A stretch of 64,000 bases of DNA from Verticiella sediminum (GCF_007558815.1 NZ_VLTJ01000010.1:62001-126000); one strand, 5' to 3'. Positions 23,981-34,403 are shown, counted from the first letter of the stretch. Made by a program: numbers and translations. Notes: generated by a model not told the origin, from the letters alone.

Positions 23981-24885
23981 GGACGACCCTCCGGCCGCTG
24001 CGCGGCCACCTCCCCGAGGGAGGCAGCGCCGCCTTCGGGCGGCCGGGCGGCGGCGCTGTGGGGACGACCCTCCGGCCGCTGCGCGGCCACCTCCCCGAGG
24101 GAGGCAGCGCCGCCTTCGGGCGGCCGGGCGGTGGTGCTGTGGGGACGGCCCTCCGGCCGCTGCGCGGCCATCTCTCCGCTCAACGCCCCGCGCCACTGCG
24201 CGTAGCCGCGCGCGCGCAGCGCGCAGGCGGGGCAGGTGCCGCAGCCGTGGCCCCAGTCGTGCAGCTCGCCGCGCTCGCCGAGGTAGCAGGTGTGCGTGTC
24301 GGCGCGAACGATCTCGACCAGGGCGTCGCCGCCCAGGTCTTGCGTGAGTTGCCAGGTCTCGGCCTTGTCCAGCCACATCAGCGGCGTCTCGAACACGAAG
24401 GCGCGGTCGGTGCCCAGGTTGAGCGCGACCTGCATGGCCTTGATGGTGACGTCGCGGCAGTCCGGGTATCCCGAATAGTCCGTTTCGCACATGCCGCCCA
24501 CGATCACGTCCAGATTGCGGCGATAGGCCAGCGCGCCGGCAAGCGTCAGGAACAGCAGATTGCGCCCGGGCACGAAGGTGTTGGGCAGGCCGTTGGCCTG
24601 CATCTGGACCTCGGCGTCGCGGGTGAGGGCGGTGTCGCTGATCTCGCCCAGCACGTCCACGCGCAGCAGATGGTCGTCGCCCAGGCGCGGGGCCCAGGCC
24701 GGGAAGGCAGCAGCGATGCGATCGCGCACGTGCGTGCGGCAATCGAGTTCGATGCGATGGCGCTGGCCGTAATCGAAACCGACCGTCTCCACGTGGGCGT
24801 ACCTGTCCAGGGCCCATGCCAGGCATGCGGTGGAATCCTGGCCGCCGGAGAACAGCACGAGTGCTCGCCGATGGTTCAAGTTCAT
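23977..24885 (-). CDS. queC: 7-cyano-7-deazaguanine synthase (QueC) with repeat-encoded C-terminal extension
   Basis: Residues 1 to about 228 are a normal QueC, which makes preQ0. It has the ATP-pyrophosphatase loop '[16 protein letters not shown]', '[10 protein letters not shown]', '[17 protein letters not shown]' and the zinc motif Cys...'[19 protein letters not shown]'. The family normally ends here (about 220-235 residues). In this gene about 70 further residues follow, encoded by two and a bit copies of an 81-bp tandem repeat ('[10 protein letters not shown]' recurring three times). The stop overlaps the queE start (ATGA), so the repeats were inserted without breaking the coupling. The tail is unlikely to be catalytic. 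Confidence 0.92.
   Translation of the reverse strand: MNLNHRRALVLFSGGQDSTACLAWALDRYAHVETVGFDYGQRHRIELDCRTHVRDRIAAAFPAWAPRLGDDHLLRVDVLGEISDTALTRDAEVQMQANGLPNTFVPGRNLLFLTLAGALAYRRNLDVIVGGMCETDYSGYPDCRDVTIKAMQVALNLGTDRAFVFETPLMWLDKAETWQLTQDLGGDALVEIVRADTHTCYLGERGELHDWGHGCGTCPACALRARGYAQWRGALSGEMAAQRPEGRPHSTTARPPEGGAASLGEVAAQRPEGRPHSAAARPPEGGAASLGEVAAQRPEGRP
23981..24173. repeat. 81-bp tandem repeat, about 2.4 copies, inside the 3' end of queC
   Basis: Copy 1 spans 23981-24061, copy 2 spans 24062-24142, and a partial third runs from 24143 to about 24173. The first two differ at only a few bases (GGCGGCGCTG against GGTGGTGCTG near the ends). Each unit contains GC-rich inverted segments (CCGGCCGCTGCGCGGCC, CTCCCCGAGGGAG, GCCGCCTTCGGGCGGC). 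Eighty-one is a multiple of three, so copy number can change without shifting the queC frame. Confidence 0.9.
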
Positions 24886-25147
24886 GTTGTCTTACCTCGA
24901 AGCGTGGGCACCGGAACAAGGCGGCACGCAGGCCGCGGGGCGGCCGACCCGCCTGGCCGGACGGCGCAGGCGGCATGCCCGGGGCGGCATTTCCGCAGGG
25001 CACGAACGCGTCGGCAGCAGGCAGGGGCCCGAACCGAGCGTAACCGAATATTGTACTGCAGGCTGTGCGCCGCGTGGGAAGACCCTGGGAATGCCATCGG
25101 TGCGCGGTGCAGGCTACAGTTAGCGTCTCAACAACGGAGGATTGGCA

Positions 25148-25672
25148 ATGACCTGCTATCGACTGTCCGGCGTCGCGCCGGAAATCGCCGAGAACGCCTA
25201 CGTGGCCCGCGAAGCCACGGTGATCGGCAAGGTCAAGCTGGGCGACAAGGTCAGCATCTGGGCTGGCGCGGTGCTGCGCGGCGACAACGAACTCATCTCG
25301 GTCGGCGACAACAGCAACATCCAGGAGGGCTCGGTGCTGCACACCGATCCCGGCAAGCCCCTGGACATCGGCCGCCACGTCACCGTCGGCCACCAGGCCA
25401 TGCTGCACGGTTGCACCATCGGCGATGGCACGCTGATCGGCATCCAGGCGGTGGTGCTCAACGGCGCGGTCATCGGCAAGTACTGTCTGGTCGGCGCCGG
25501 CGCCATCGTGACCGAAGGCAAAGTGTTTCCGGAGCGCTCGCTCATCCTGGGCGCACCGGCCAAGGTCGTGCGCCAACTGTCGGACGAGGACGTCGAGCGG
25601 CTGAAGCGCAATTCGGCGACCTACGTGGAGCGGGGGCAGTTGTTCCGCAAAGAGCTGGAAGCGATTGATTGA
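25148..25672 (+). CDS. Gamma-carbonic-anhydrase-like hexapeptide-repeat protein (YrdA type)
   Basis: This 174-residue left-handed beta-helix protein has hexapeptide repeats from about residue 15 to 130 ('IWAGAVLRGDNELISVGDNS', 'NIQEGSVLHTDPGKP'). Three His residues ('LHTDPG', 'VGHQAMLHGC') are placed as the zinc ligands of gamma-class carbonic anhydrases. Many such proteins (YrdA, PaaY) have weak or redox-dependent activity or thioesterase roles, so 'gamma-CA-like' is safest. The ATG at 25148 is 8 nt after GGAGG; a TTG at 25142 would add two residues. It is monocistronic and divergent from queC. Confidence 0.88.
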   Translation: MTCYRLSGVAPEIAENAYVAREATVIGKVKLGDKVSIWAGAVLRGDNELISVGDNSNIQEGSVLHTDPGKPLDIGRHVTVGHQAMLHGCTIGDGTLIGIQAVVLNGAVIGKYCLVGAGAIVTEGKVFPERSLILGAPAKVVRQLSDEDVERLKRNSATYVERGQLFRKELEAID

Positions 25673-25700
25673 GGTGAGTGTGATGCGCGGTCGGCGGTCT

Positions 25701-26332
25701 TCAGCGCGCGGCCGGGTGGCCCCGGGACGGCGCCTGCAGCCATGGCCGCCCCGCCTCGTACCGTTGCATGAAGGCCGCGATGGCGTCCATGTGGCCCAGC
25801 GTCAACCCGATCTCGTCCAGGCCTTCCAGGAGCATGTGCTTGCGCAAGGGATCGATCTCGAAGCGGTGGACGGGCAGTTCGGGGCAGGTGACGCTCTGCT
25901 CGGCGAGCGCCACCGTGAGTTCCGTCGTCGGTCGAGCCTGGACGCGTTCGAGCAGGCCCTGGACGGCATCGGCCGGCAGCACGATGGGCAGCAGGCCGTT
26001 CTTGAACGCGTTGCCGAAGAAAATGTCGGCGAAGCTCGGCGCGATGACGGCCCGGATGCCGGCGTCGGCCAAGGCCCACACCGCGCTCTCGCGCGAGGAG
26101 CCGCAGCCGAAGTTCTCCCCCGCGATCAGCAGCTCGGCCGTGCGCCATTCGGGCCGGTTGAGGGGAAAGTCCGGTTTCTCGCGGCCGGCTTCGTGGCGCA
26201 GGTCGTGAAAGAGCGCTTCGGCAAAGCCCTGGGCGCGTGGGCGCGACAGATAGCGCGCGGGCACGATCTGATCGGTGTCGCAGTTGGCCAGATCCAGCGC
26301 AATGGCACGCGAGCGGACGGTCGTGAAGGGCT

Positions 26333-26336
<4 letters not shown>
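25701..26336 (-). CDS. LeuD-like aconitase-family hydro-lyase, small subunit (divergent)
   Basis: This 211-residue protein matches 3-isopropylmalate dehydratase small subunits ('ANCDTDQIVPARYLSRPRAQ', 'GENFGCGSSRESAVWALADA', 'VIAPSFADIFFGNAFKNGLL'). However, the nearly invariant SSREHA motif reads SSRESA: Ser84 replaces the active-site-region His. It forms a heterodimer with the LeuC-like protein upstream (4-bp overlap). The operon contains a TauD-type oxygenase and a Bug receptor but no leuA or leuB, so a catabolic hydro-lyase for another 2- or 3-hydroxy diacid is more likely than leucine synthesis. The true substrate is not evident. Confidence 0.85.
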
Positions 26337-27732
<1,396 letters not shown>

Positions 27733-27736
<4 letters not shown>

Positions 27737-28854
27737 GATTGCTCCGTGGCGTAGCGCTCGTGCATGCCGAAGGCTTGCGCCTGCGCCTGCTCGAGGGCCA
27801 GGAACGCCGGCGTGATGTTCTGCCCGCGCAGGCCGCCGCGCACGGCGCCGGCGCGTACGTCCTTGAATGCGTCGGCCCAACTGGCCGGCAGGGCCTGGGC
27901 CTGGGGCAGCGCCAGCCAGAGGCGCAGCAGGTGCCGCTTCTCGTCGGCTTCGGCGTGGTCCTCGAACGCGGTGCGCGAGTGGATCAGCACGTAGTTGTTC
28001 AGCAACTGCAGGTCGCCTTCCTCGAGCTGCATGGAAAAGCACAGTTCGGGCGACGCCGCGAGGCGATCCACGGTCTCGACGGCCGCCTGCTGCGCCGGGG
28101 TGAGCCGCGGCGCGTCGGGGAAGTCCCGCTGCGCGGCCACGATGTTCTTGCGGTTGGTGCGAAATGCCGGTGTGCCGTCGTCGGCGCGACCCAGCATGGG
28201 GCTCAGATAGAGGGGCGCGTCGCCCGGCGCTTGGCCGCCTTGCCAACTGAACGGGATCGGCTCTTCCAGCGCCTGCGCCTGCTGCGGGTGCAGGCGGCGC
28301 ATGGTTTCGACGATTGCCAGCGAGCTCGCGACCAGACTGTCGCCGCCCTGGCGCGCCGTGCGGCGGCAGAGCAGGGCGACCACGTCGCAGAAGTCGATGT
28401 GGAAATCCAGTTGCTGGTTGGTGTTGTAGCCGCGGCCGTTGGTGACACGGTAGCTGCCGCCCTCGTCGCGCACGTCGTTCAGGACCTCGCTGGCACGGTT
28501 CTGCGGACGCGGCACGCCGTTGTGCAGCCCGATGCCCCACAGCGCGAGCCGCGTGTCGGCCTCATCCCATTCGCGCACCGGCAGGCCCTTGAGCAGGCAC
28601 ATGCCCCAGCGGCCCTGGGTGGCATCGAAGGCCTGTCGGAGCTCGGCACGCGTTGCATCGGCCAGCGGGTAGTCTGCCTGGCGCAATTGCAACAGCGGCT
28701 TGCCGGTGGCGCGGGCGTGGCGGGTGGCTGTACCCAAGTCGGCCCGGGCGGCCGGGCTCAGGCGCCGGACCCAGCCGCGGTCCGCCTGGGCCTCGCGCGC
28801 GGTCCAGGGTGCGGGGGCATCCGGGCGGGTTTGTGGGGCTGTCGTGGCGTTCAT
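27733..28854 (-). CDS. TauD/TfdA-family Fe(II)/2-oxoglutarate-dependent dioxygenase
   Basis: This 373-residue protein has the facial triad His152-x-Asp154 ('QLDFHIDFCD') and distal His292 ('NNYVLIHSRTAFEDH'), plus Arg311 ('KRHLLRLWL') to hold 2-oxoglutarate. It resembles the larger TauD/gamma-butyrobetaine-hydroxylase-like group rather than short TauD proteins. It should hydroxylate, and possibly thereby cleave, the compound delivered by the adjacent Bug receptor, feeding a hydroxy-acid to the LeuCD-like hydro-lyase. The start and stop both overlap neighbours by 4 bp. Confidence 0.87.
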
Positions 28855-29828
28855 CGGGCGAGATATTTCTTGCCGAGGGGGGTGATGGCCTCCAGATCCT
28901 CGGCCACGTCGCGGCGGAATTCGTCGGGTGTGTTGAACACCGGGATGCCGCCCTGGGACTCGATCGCCGTCAGCACGTCGGGCTTCTTGCCGGCATCCTG
29001 GACGGCACGGTAGATGCGATCGACGATAGGCTGCGGCGTGCCTTCGCGCACCATCAGGCCGTACCACGTGGTGCCGCCTTTTGCCGGATAGCCCGCCTCG
29101 TCGAAGGTGGGTACGTCCGGCAGGCGCGTGTAGCGTTCGGGCGTGCCGACGGCCAGCGCCTTGGCGCGCTTGTCGTGGTGCAGAGGCGTTGCCAGGGCGG
29201 CCGATACCAGCGCAATGTCGATGTGCCCGCCCAGCAGGTCGTTGACCATCTGCGACGTGCCTTTGTAGGGTACGGTCACTGCGTTCTCGAGGCCGCCGAG
29301 CTCCGCCAACTGGCGGCCGACCAGCTCGGCCGAAGGCGTGGCGTAGCCGTAGCTACAGCCGGTGGCTCGGGCCTTGCAATGTTGGAACATTTCTTCGAGC
29401 GTCCCGGCGGCGCTGTCGCCCCGCACGAGCGGCACCATGGGCGAGCTTTGCAGCTTGGTGATGAGCGTGAGGTCGCGCGCGATGTCCACCTTGGCCTCGG
29501 GTACGGCCCATGGCCAGAGCAGCATGGAGTTCAACTGCAGCAGCACGGTGTAGCCGTCGGCCGGCTGCGACAGGACGCGCTGGGTGCCGATCCAGCCGTC
29601 CACGCCGGCGCGATTTTCCACGATGACCGGTTCGCCCCACGTGCTCTGCAGCGAGGCCGCCAGCGTGCGCGCGACAGCGTCCGTGCCGCCGCCGGCGGCA
29701 TACGGCACGACGATGGTGACCGGCCGTTCCGGGTATTCGGCATGTGCCGCTGCGCCGAGCAGGGCGCTCAGGCCGAGGGCGGCCGCGAAACGACGCCAAC
29801 GACGCTTGTGTTGCTGATATGGACCCAT
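28851..29828 (-). CDS. Bug-family periplasmic receptor, first gene of the TauD-LeuCD operon
   Basis: This 325-residue protein has a signal peptide ('FAAALGLSALLGAAAHA') and the family features 'EYPERPVTIVVPYAAGGGTD', 'VIVENRAGVDGWIG' and 'QPADGYTVLL'. A strong AGGAGGAG precedes the ATG. It is the promoter-proximal gene of a four-gene unit in which every junction is a 4-bp ATGA overlap, so receptor and enzymes are made together. No membrane TctA/TctB partner is encoded. It is divergent from a GntR regulator. Confidence 0.9.
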   Translation of the reverse strand: MGPYQQHKRRWRRFAAALGLSALLGAAAHAEYPERPVTIVVPYAAGGGTDAVARTLAASLQSTWGEPVIVENRAGVDGWIGTQRVLSQPADGYTVLLQLNSMLLWPWAVPEAKVDIARDLTLITKLQSSPMVPLVRGDSAAGTLEEMFQHCKARATGCSYGYATPSAELVGRQLAELGGLENAVTVPYKGTSQMVNDLLGGHIDIALVSAALATPLHHDKRAKALAVGTPERYTRLPDVPTFDEAGYPAKGGTTWYGLMVREGTPQPIVDRIYRAVQDAGKKPDVLTAIESQGGIPVFNTPDEFRRDVAEDLEAITPLGKKYLAR

Positions 29829-29884
29829 GGTCTCCTCCTGGCTGCCCTGCGTGGGGCTCTCGATAATCCTACTAAATATATAAC

Positions 29885-29900
29885 ATCATAATATCATAAT
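29885..29900. promoter_or_regulatory. Tandem 8-bp repeat in AT-rich divergent promoter (candidate GntR operator)
   Basis: ATCATAAT occurs twice in direct succession (29885-29892 and 29893-29900). It lies in the AT-rich 102-bp gap between the Bug operon and the GntR gene, flanked by ATATATAAC and GAATATA. The position suits an operator or overlapping promoters for both genes. Function is inferred. Confidence 0.45.
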
Positions 29901-29930
29901 GAATATAGCAATCGGTAGAATCGTCCGCCT

Positions 29931-30731
29931 ATGACGGAATTCCTACGCACAGAGAAGCTGGTCAAGACGCCGGGCACCGCGCTGCACCGGCAGTTGTTCC
30001 TCGTTCTGCGCGAGCAGATCACCCGCGGGGTGTACGGTCCCGGCGCGATGCTGCCCAACGAGGACGAGCTGTGCGCGCATTTCGGCGTGTCGAAGATCAC
30101 CGTGCGCCGCGCGCTGTCCGATCTCAAGCAGCAGGAGCTGATCGAGCGGCAGCAGGGCCGCGGGACCTTCGTCAGCACCCGGCTGCCGCAGGCGCATCCG
30201 TTCGAGGCCGTGGGCTTTCTCGACGCCTTGAAGATGCGGGGGCGCGAGACGCAGGTGCGCGTGCTCGAGCTGCGCCGCGAGGTGCCGCCGGGCGCGGTTG
30301 CGCTGCAGATGCGCATGCGCAGCAACGAGGAGGCGGTGTACGCCGCACGTCTGCGCCACGTGGGCGACACGCCGCTGATCGTCACCGAGGCCTGGGTGCC
30401 GCTGGCGCTGGGCGCATCGGTGACGGTCGAAGAACTCGAGCGGCGGCCGCTGTACGAGCTGCTGCTGGCCCAGGGCGTGGTCTTCGATCGCGTGGTCGAG
30501 GAGATCACGGCCGTGCTGGCGAACCCGGTATACGCCAAGCTGCTGCGCACCGAGGTGGGCGCGCCGCTGCTGCGCGTGACCCGCCTGGTCTACGACACCG
30601 AGGGCGAGCCGGTGGAGCACCTGACCCTGCACGTCAGCCCGGACCGCAGCCGGATGCTGCTCAGCCTGCAGCCCAAGGAGCTGGAGCAGGGCATCTCCAG
30701 CCGCATCGTGCACGACCCGCTGCTGCCTTGA
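29931..30731 (+). CDS. GntR-family regulator with UTRA effector domain (HutC type)
   Basis: This 266-residue protein has an N-terminal winged helix ('LHRQLFLVLREQITRGVYGP', 'GAMLPNEDELCAHFGVSKIT', 'VRRALSDL') followed by a UTRA domain. Typical UTRA features are 'AHPFEAVGFLDALKMRG', 'PLIVTEAWVPLALG' and a C-terminal 'EPVEHLTLHVSPDRSRMLLS'. HutC-type regulators sense a pathway metabolite and usually repress a divergent catabolic operon, here the Bug-TauD-LeuCD genes. No clear ribosome site is seen before the ATG, so it may be poorly translated or leaderless. Confidence 0.9.
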   Translation: MTEFLRTEKLVKTPGTALHRQLFLVLREQITRGVYGPGAMLPNEDELCAHFGVSKITVRRALSDLKQQELIERQQGRGTFVSTRLPQAHPFEAVGFLDALKMRGRETQVRVLELRREVPPGAVALQMRMRSNEEAVYAARLRHVGDTPLIVTEAWVPLALGASVTVEELERRPLYELLLAQGVVFDRVVEEITAVLANPVYAKLLRTEVGAPLLRVTRLVYDTEGEPVEHLTLHVSPDRSRMLLSLQPKELEQGISSRIVHDPLLP

Positions 30732-30768
30732 GCCCTCTGCCGGCGCGCTCGGGCCCGCGCTTTACCCG

Positions 30769-33000
30769 CTAGTAGCGGCCGGTGAGCGAGACGACGAAGG
30801 CCCGTGGAGACCCGTAATAGCTGCTGCCGGTGCTCAGGTAGTAGGACTTGTCGAACAGGTTGTAGACGTGCAGGGCAGTCGACAGGCGCGGGCTGATGTC
30901 GTAGCGCGCGAGCAGGTCGACCACTGCATACGCGGGCTGCGTGAAGGTGGCATCCTGGTTGGGGCCCTGGTTCTCACTGTAGATCTTGCTCTGCCAGCGC
31001 ACGCCGCCGCCCAACGTCAGACCGTCGACCAGGCCGTCCATCCGATAGGTGGTGAACAGCTTGGCCATGGATTGCGGCAGGTTGGTATTGATGCGCTCGC
31101 CTTCGCGGTCCTGGGTGCTGTTGCGGGCGAAGCTGGCGGCGATCTCCCAGCCCGGTCGCACCTGGCCGGAGAGTTCGATCTCGAAGCCGCGGGTGCGCGC
31201 GCCGGACACGGCTTCGTACGCCTGCGAGCCGTCGGGCGCATAGGTGTCGGGAATGGCGATCGCCTTGTTGTTCTCCCGGATCTGGTAGAGCGCCGCGCCC
31301 AGGTTGAGCCGCTCGTCGAAGAATGCCGCCTTGACGCCCGCCTCGTAGCTCTCGCCGCTGAGCGGATCGATGTAGTCGCCGTCGACGGTCATGTTGTTCT
31401 GGGGCGTGAAGATCGTCGTGTAGCTGGTGTACGCCGTCCATTGGTCCGACAAATCGTAGGTCACGGCGGCATACGGCACGAACTTGCGTTCGGCGCGCAG
31501 GATGCCGGAGTTGACGCCGCTGGCGTAGTTGTACGAGAGCTGGTCGCGGCGCCAGTCGACCCAGCGCGTGCCCACGATCACCGCCAGCGCATCGGCGGGC
31601 CGCAGCCGCAGCGAGCCGAACAGGCCGTTGTTGCGCTCGTCGATGCCATGCGTGCCCACGGCCGGGTTGTAGGGTTCGGCCGGATAGCTCCCGTCCCAGT
31701 TGAATATGTCGGGAATGTTCTGGTCCCAGCCGGCGTGGCTCCAGTTCGTGTACGACGGGCTTTCGTAGCGGGTGCGCGACCAGTTGGCGCCGAAGGCGGC
31801 CTCGTGCTCGCGGCCGAACAGGGAGAAGCTGCCGTTGGCGGCCAGGTTCAGCGCGTCCTGCTTGGGCTTGTAGACCCAGTGCGTGGCCCAGATGTTGGCG
31901 CCGGCGCCCGTATGGCGGTCCGGCGTGCCGCCGACGTAGCCGACCAGCTCGTCGGAGTCGGTGATGGTGTGTCCGGCGTTCAGCCTGAGCTGCCAGCCGT
32001 TGGCGAAGCGATGTTCCAGGTCGGCGAACAGCGAGGTTTCGTGGCGGCGCGAGCTGGCCCAGTCGGCGGCCGCCGAATCCGAGCGGGACCAGTACAGCCG
32101 CTCGCCGTCGGAGGCATACGCCGGCAGGCCGCCGCGCGAGTGGCCGGTGAGGTCGTGGCGCTGGTGGCTGATGCCGCCGCGCAGTACCGTTGCGCTGCCC
32201 AGGTCGGCTTCGACCACGCCGTAGAACACTTTGCGCCGGTCGTTGAAGCGGTCGATGTAGGCGTCGGAATCCTGCAGCGTCGCCACCATGCGTGCGCGCA
32301 CCGAACCCGTCTCGTTCAGCGGGGTCGACAGATCGACCGACCCGCGCCGGCTGCGCCACGAGCCCAGGTCCACGGTGGCCGAGGCGCGGAAGTCGTCGAA
32401 GGGCTTCTTGCGCACCATGTTGATCGCCCCGCCCGGGGCGCCCACGCCGTTCATCATGCCGGCGGCCCCGCGCACCACCTCGACGCGGTCGTACAGGCTC
32501 ATGTCCTGGCTCTGGTAGATGCTGGAGTAGCTCCCCGTCATCCTGGTGCCGTCGATCATGTAGGTGTCGATCGCAAAGCCGCGCGCGTAGATGGGCGAGC
32601 TGTCGGAACCGACGTTGCCGCCCTGCGACACCACCAGGCCGGGCGTCTGGTTGGCAACGTCGGTCAGTTGAGTGAGGTTCTGGTCCTGCATGCGCTGGCT
32701 GGTGATCACGCTCACCGATTGCGGCGTTTCGCGCAGGGTCAGGTCCAGGCCCGACGACAGCGAGCTTGGGCCGGTGGCGGTGTAGGCGCCGGTGCCGCCG
32801 GTGCTGGAGCCGGTCGTGCCATACACGACCACGGGGGCCAGTTGCGTGGCCTCGTCCTGGCCGGTGTTCTGCGCGGAGGCGATGTCCGGGGTTGCGGCGT
32901 ATGCCAGCACCATCGCCAGGGGCAGGGCGCGCAGCCCCACGGTGGTGTGGGACGCGCGGCGCTCATCCGGCGTGTTGTGGATAGTGTGTTTGCCCACCAT
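30769..33000 (-). CDS. TonB-dependent siderophore receptor
   Basis: This 743-residue outer-membrane receptor has a signal peptide ('LPLAMVLAYAATPDIASAQ'), then the plug domain ('LTLRETPQSVSVITSQRMQD', 'YARGFAIDTYMIDGTRM', 'VEVVRGAAGMMNGVGAPGGA') and a beta-barrel ending in the C-terminal aromatic 'FVVSLTGRY'. This is the FpvA/FoxA-type TonB-siderophore family. There is no clear N-terminal signalling domain and no sigma/anti-sigma pair beside it. I chose the ATG at 33000; an in-frame start at 33111 would add 37 non-signal-like residues. A Fur-box-like sequence lies about 360 bp upstream. Confidence 0.92.
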   Translation of the reverse strand: MVGKHTIHNTPDERRASHTTVGLRALPLAMVLAYAATPDIASAQNTGQDEATQLAPVVVYGTTGSSTGGTGAYTATGPSSLSSGLDLTLRETPQSVSVITSQRMQDQNLTQLTDVANQTPGLVVSQGGNVGSDSSPIYARGFAIDTYMIDGTRMTGSYSSIYQSQDMSLYDRVEVVRGAAGMMNGVGAPGGAINMVRKKPFDDFRASATVDLGSWRSRRGSVDLSTPLNETGSVRARMVATLQDSDAYIDRFNDRRKVFYGVVEADLGSATVLRGGISHQRHDLTGHSRGGLPAYASDGERLYWSRSDSAAADWASSRRHETSLFADLEHRFANGWQLRLNAGHTITDSDELVGYVGGTPDRHTGAGANIWATHWVYKPKQDALNLAANGSFSLFGREHEAAFGANWSRTRYESPSYTNWSHAGWDQNIPDIFNWDGSYPAEPYNPAVGTHGIDERNNGLFGSLRLRPADALAVIVGTRWVDWRRDQLSYNYASGVNSGILRAERKFVPYAAVTYDLSDQWTAYTSYTTIFTPQNNMTVDGDYIDPLSGESYEAGVKAAFFDERLNLGAALYQIRENNKAIAIPDTYAPDGSQAYEAVSGARTRGFEIELSGQVRPGWEIAASFARNSTQDREGERINTNLPQSMAKLFTTYRMDGLVDGLTLGGGVRWQSKIYSENQGPNQDATFTQPAYAVVDLLARYDISPRLSTALHVYNLFDKSYYLSTGSSYYGSPRAFVVSLTGRY

Positions 33001-33358
33001 ATATGTCGTTCCAGAATGGGAGGGCAACGGTACGCGCGCGGCGACCGGCCTCCCGGGCCAGGGAAAAGCGACGCTGTTCCGCGTGGCGCGGTTCGGCGCC
33101 CCTGTCGTCAAATACAGGCGACGGGCCGGCGATTTTCTGGAGTGGTTTTCACGCTTGTTCTTGGGGCAGGGTGTCGTGCGTACATGGATGGCCCGGCCCC
33201 GGGGCGCGAGCTGCGCGAGGCGTGGCCAACTACGCCTGCCGATCCTTGGGAAACCTGCTTGCCGGGACAGGGGCAGTACTTTTGCCGAAAGGCTGGGGCC
33301 GGGTATGACAAAGGCACGAGCGTGGTAAACGCACGTAACAAGAATCAGAATAGCACTG

Positions 33359-33377
33359 GAGAATGATTTTCAATACG
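33359..33377. promoter_or_regulatory. Fur-box-like sequence upstream of the TonB receptor
   Basis: GAGAATGATTTTCAATACG matches the 19-bp Fur consensus GATAATGATAATCATTATC at 13 of 19 positions, including the central AATGAT...TCA core. Iron repression of the siderophore receptor would be expected. The 360-bp distance to the chosen start codon is long, so either the leader is long or this site serves another transcript. Confidence 0.5.
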
Positions 33378-33499
33378 GTTTTGGCGGATGGTGTCGGGAT
33401 GGTGTTGCATGGGGCCATCACCGCAGCGGCGGGCCCCGGGGCCTGATCGGAGCAGGGGCCATGATCGGGGCCATAAGACCGCGAAATTCATATTAACAA

Positions 33500-33505
33500 T
33501 ATAAT
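33500..33505 (+). promoter_or_regulatory. Candidate -10 box (TATAAT) for the lyase gene
   Basis: A perfect TATAAT sits 35 bp before the ATG of the isocitrate-lyase-superfamily gene, in an AT-rich patch. The -35 region is weak, so an activator may be needed. Confidence 0.4.
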
Positions 33506-33539
33506 GTCATGCATTAAGTCATTGAAGGCGGGCGAGGGC

Positions 33540-34403
33540 ATGAGCCAAGCGAGCAAACTCAGAGCATTGTTGCAACGCGAACAGTTGCTGGTTGCGCCAG
33601 GCGCATACGACGCGATCTCGGCGCGCACCATCGAGCAGGCGGGCTTCGAAGCGGTCTACATGACGGGTTCCGGCACGTCGGCGTCCCTGGGCTTTCCCGA
33701 TTTCGGCCTGCTGACCATGACGGAAATGGCGGATAACGCCGGCGTCATCGCGCGTTCGGTGAACCTGCCGCTGATCGCCGACGCGGACACCGGTTACGGC
33801 AACGAGCTCAACGTCACGCGAACCGTGCGCGAGTACGAGGCGCGCGGCGTGGCCGGGCTGCACATCGAGGACCAGGTCGCGCCCAAGCGCTGCGGACACC
33901 TCGACGGCAAGGAGATCGTGCCGCGCGAGGAATTCGTGATCAAGATCCGGGCTGCGGCGCAGGCGCGCCGCAGCCCGGATTTCCTCATCATCGCGCGTAC
34001 CGACGCGCGCGCCACCCTGGGTCTCGACGAAGCGATTGCCCGTGCGAACGCCGCCTTGTCCGCCGGCGCGGACATGGCCTTCGTCGAAGCACCGCAGAGC
34101 CGGGAAGAAATGGCCGCCATCCCGCAGCGGGTGCAGGGCCCCTGCCTGCTGAACATCGTGCCCGGCGGGCGTACGCCGCTCGTGCACCTGGACGAGGTCC
34201 AGGCCATGGGCTATCGGCTCGCGATCCTGCCGGGCATTTTGCTGCGCTCGGCGATCGCCACCTTCGATCGCGTACTGAGCCAGCTTGCGCAGACGCGTCA
34301 GCCGGTGCTGGCTGAGGGCCAGGATTCGGTGCAGGCGGGCTTTCAGCGTTTCGGCGCGGACGAGTGGAACGCGCTGCGGGCGGGGGGCCAGGCACCGTCG
34401 TGA
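33540..34403 (+). CDS. Isocitrate lyase/PEP mutase-superfamily enzyme (oxaloacetate decarboxylase or 2-methylisocitrate-lyase-like)
   Basis: This 287-residue protein has the superfamily active-site features 'PGAYDAISARTIEQAGFEAV', 'IADADTGYGN' (about residues 79-88) and the catalytic-loop motif Lys116-Arg-Cys118-Gly-His120 ('APKRCGHLDGKE'). The KRCGH loop is typical of lyases (isocitrate, 2-methylisocitrate, dimethylmalate) and less so of phosphonopyruvate enzymes. The gene stands alone after a good TATAAT box, with 'GAGGG' before the ATG. The exact hydroxy-diacid split cannot be decided. Confidence 0.87.
   Translation: MSQASKLRALLQREQLLVAPGAYDAISARTIEQAGFEAVYMTGSGTSASLGFPDFGLLTMTEMADNAGVIARSVNLPLIADADTGYGNELNVTRTVREYEARGVAGLHIEDQVAPKRCGHLDGKEIVPREEFVIKIRAAAQARRSPDFLIIARTDARATLGLDEAIARANAALSAGADMAFVEAPQSREEMAAIPQRVQGPCLLNIVPGGRTPLVHLDEVQAMGYRLAILPGILLRSAIATFDRVLSQLAQTRQPVLAEGQDSVQAGFQRFGADEWNALRAGGQAPS

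Larger units (their letters stand above)
33001..33539. other. 539-bp divergent intergenic region between receptor and lyase genes
   Basis: No convincing gene is found; short frames here lack ribosome sites and family resemblance. The region holds a Fur-box-like sequence at 33359-33377 and a perfect TATAAT at 33500-33505 in front of the plus-strand lyase gene. The 360 bp between the Fur-like site and the receptor start are GC-rich, with no recognisable riboswitch (I looked for a cobalamin-type core and saw none). Confidence 0.6.

Noticed and set aside
23981-24173. Possible CRISPR array
   Set aside because: The 81-bp units abut each other without unique spacers and are coding in queC, so this is a tandem repeat.
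24886-25147. preQ1 or other riboswitch upstream of queC
   Set aside because: I looked for a conserved pseudoknot-type core near the queC start and saw none; the gap is simply GC-rich with a short promoter-like AT stretch.
24058-25668. Plus-strand frame that would extend through the que region into the gamma-CA gene
   Set aside because: It runs antisense to queC and out of frame with the real gamma-CA protein starting at 25148.
30868-33366. Long plus-strand frame (832 codons) opposite the TonB receptor
   Set aside because: The receptor on the minus strand has plug and barrel motifs; the plus-strand translation is low-complexity shadow sequence.
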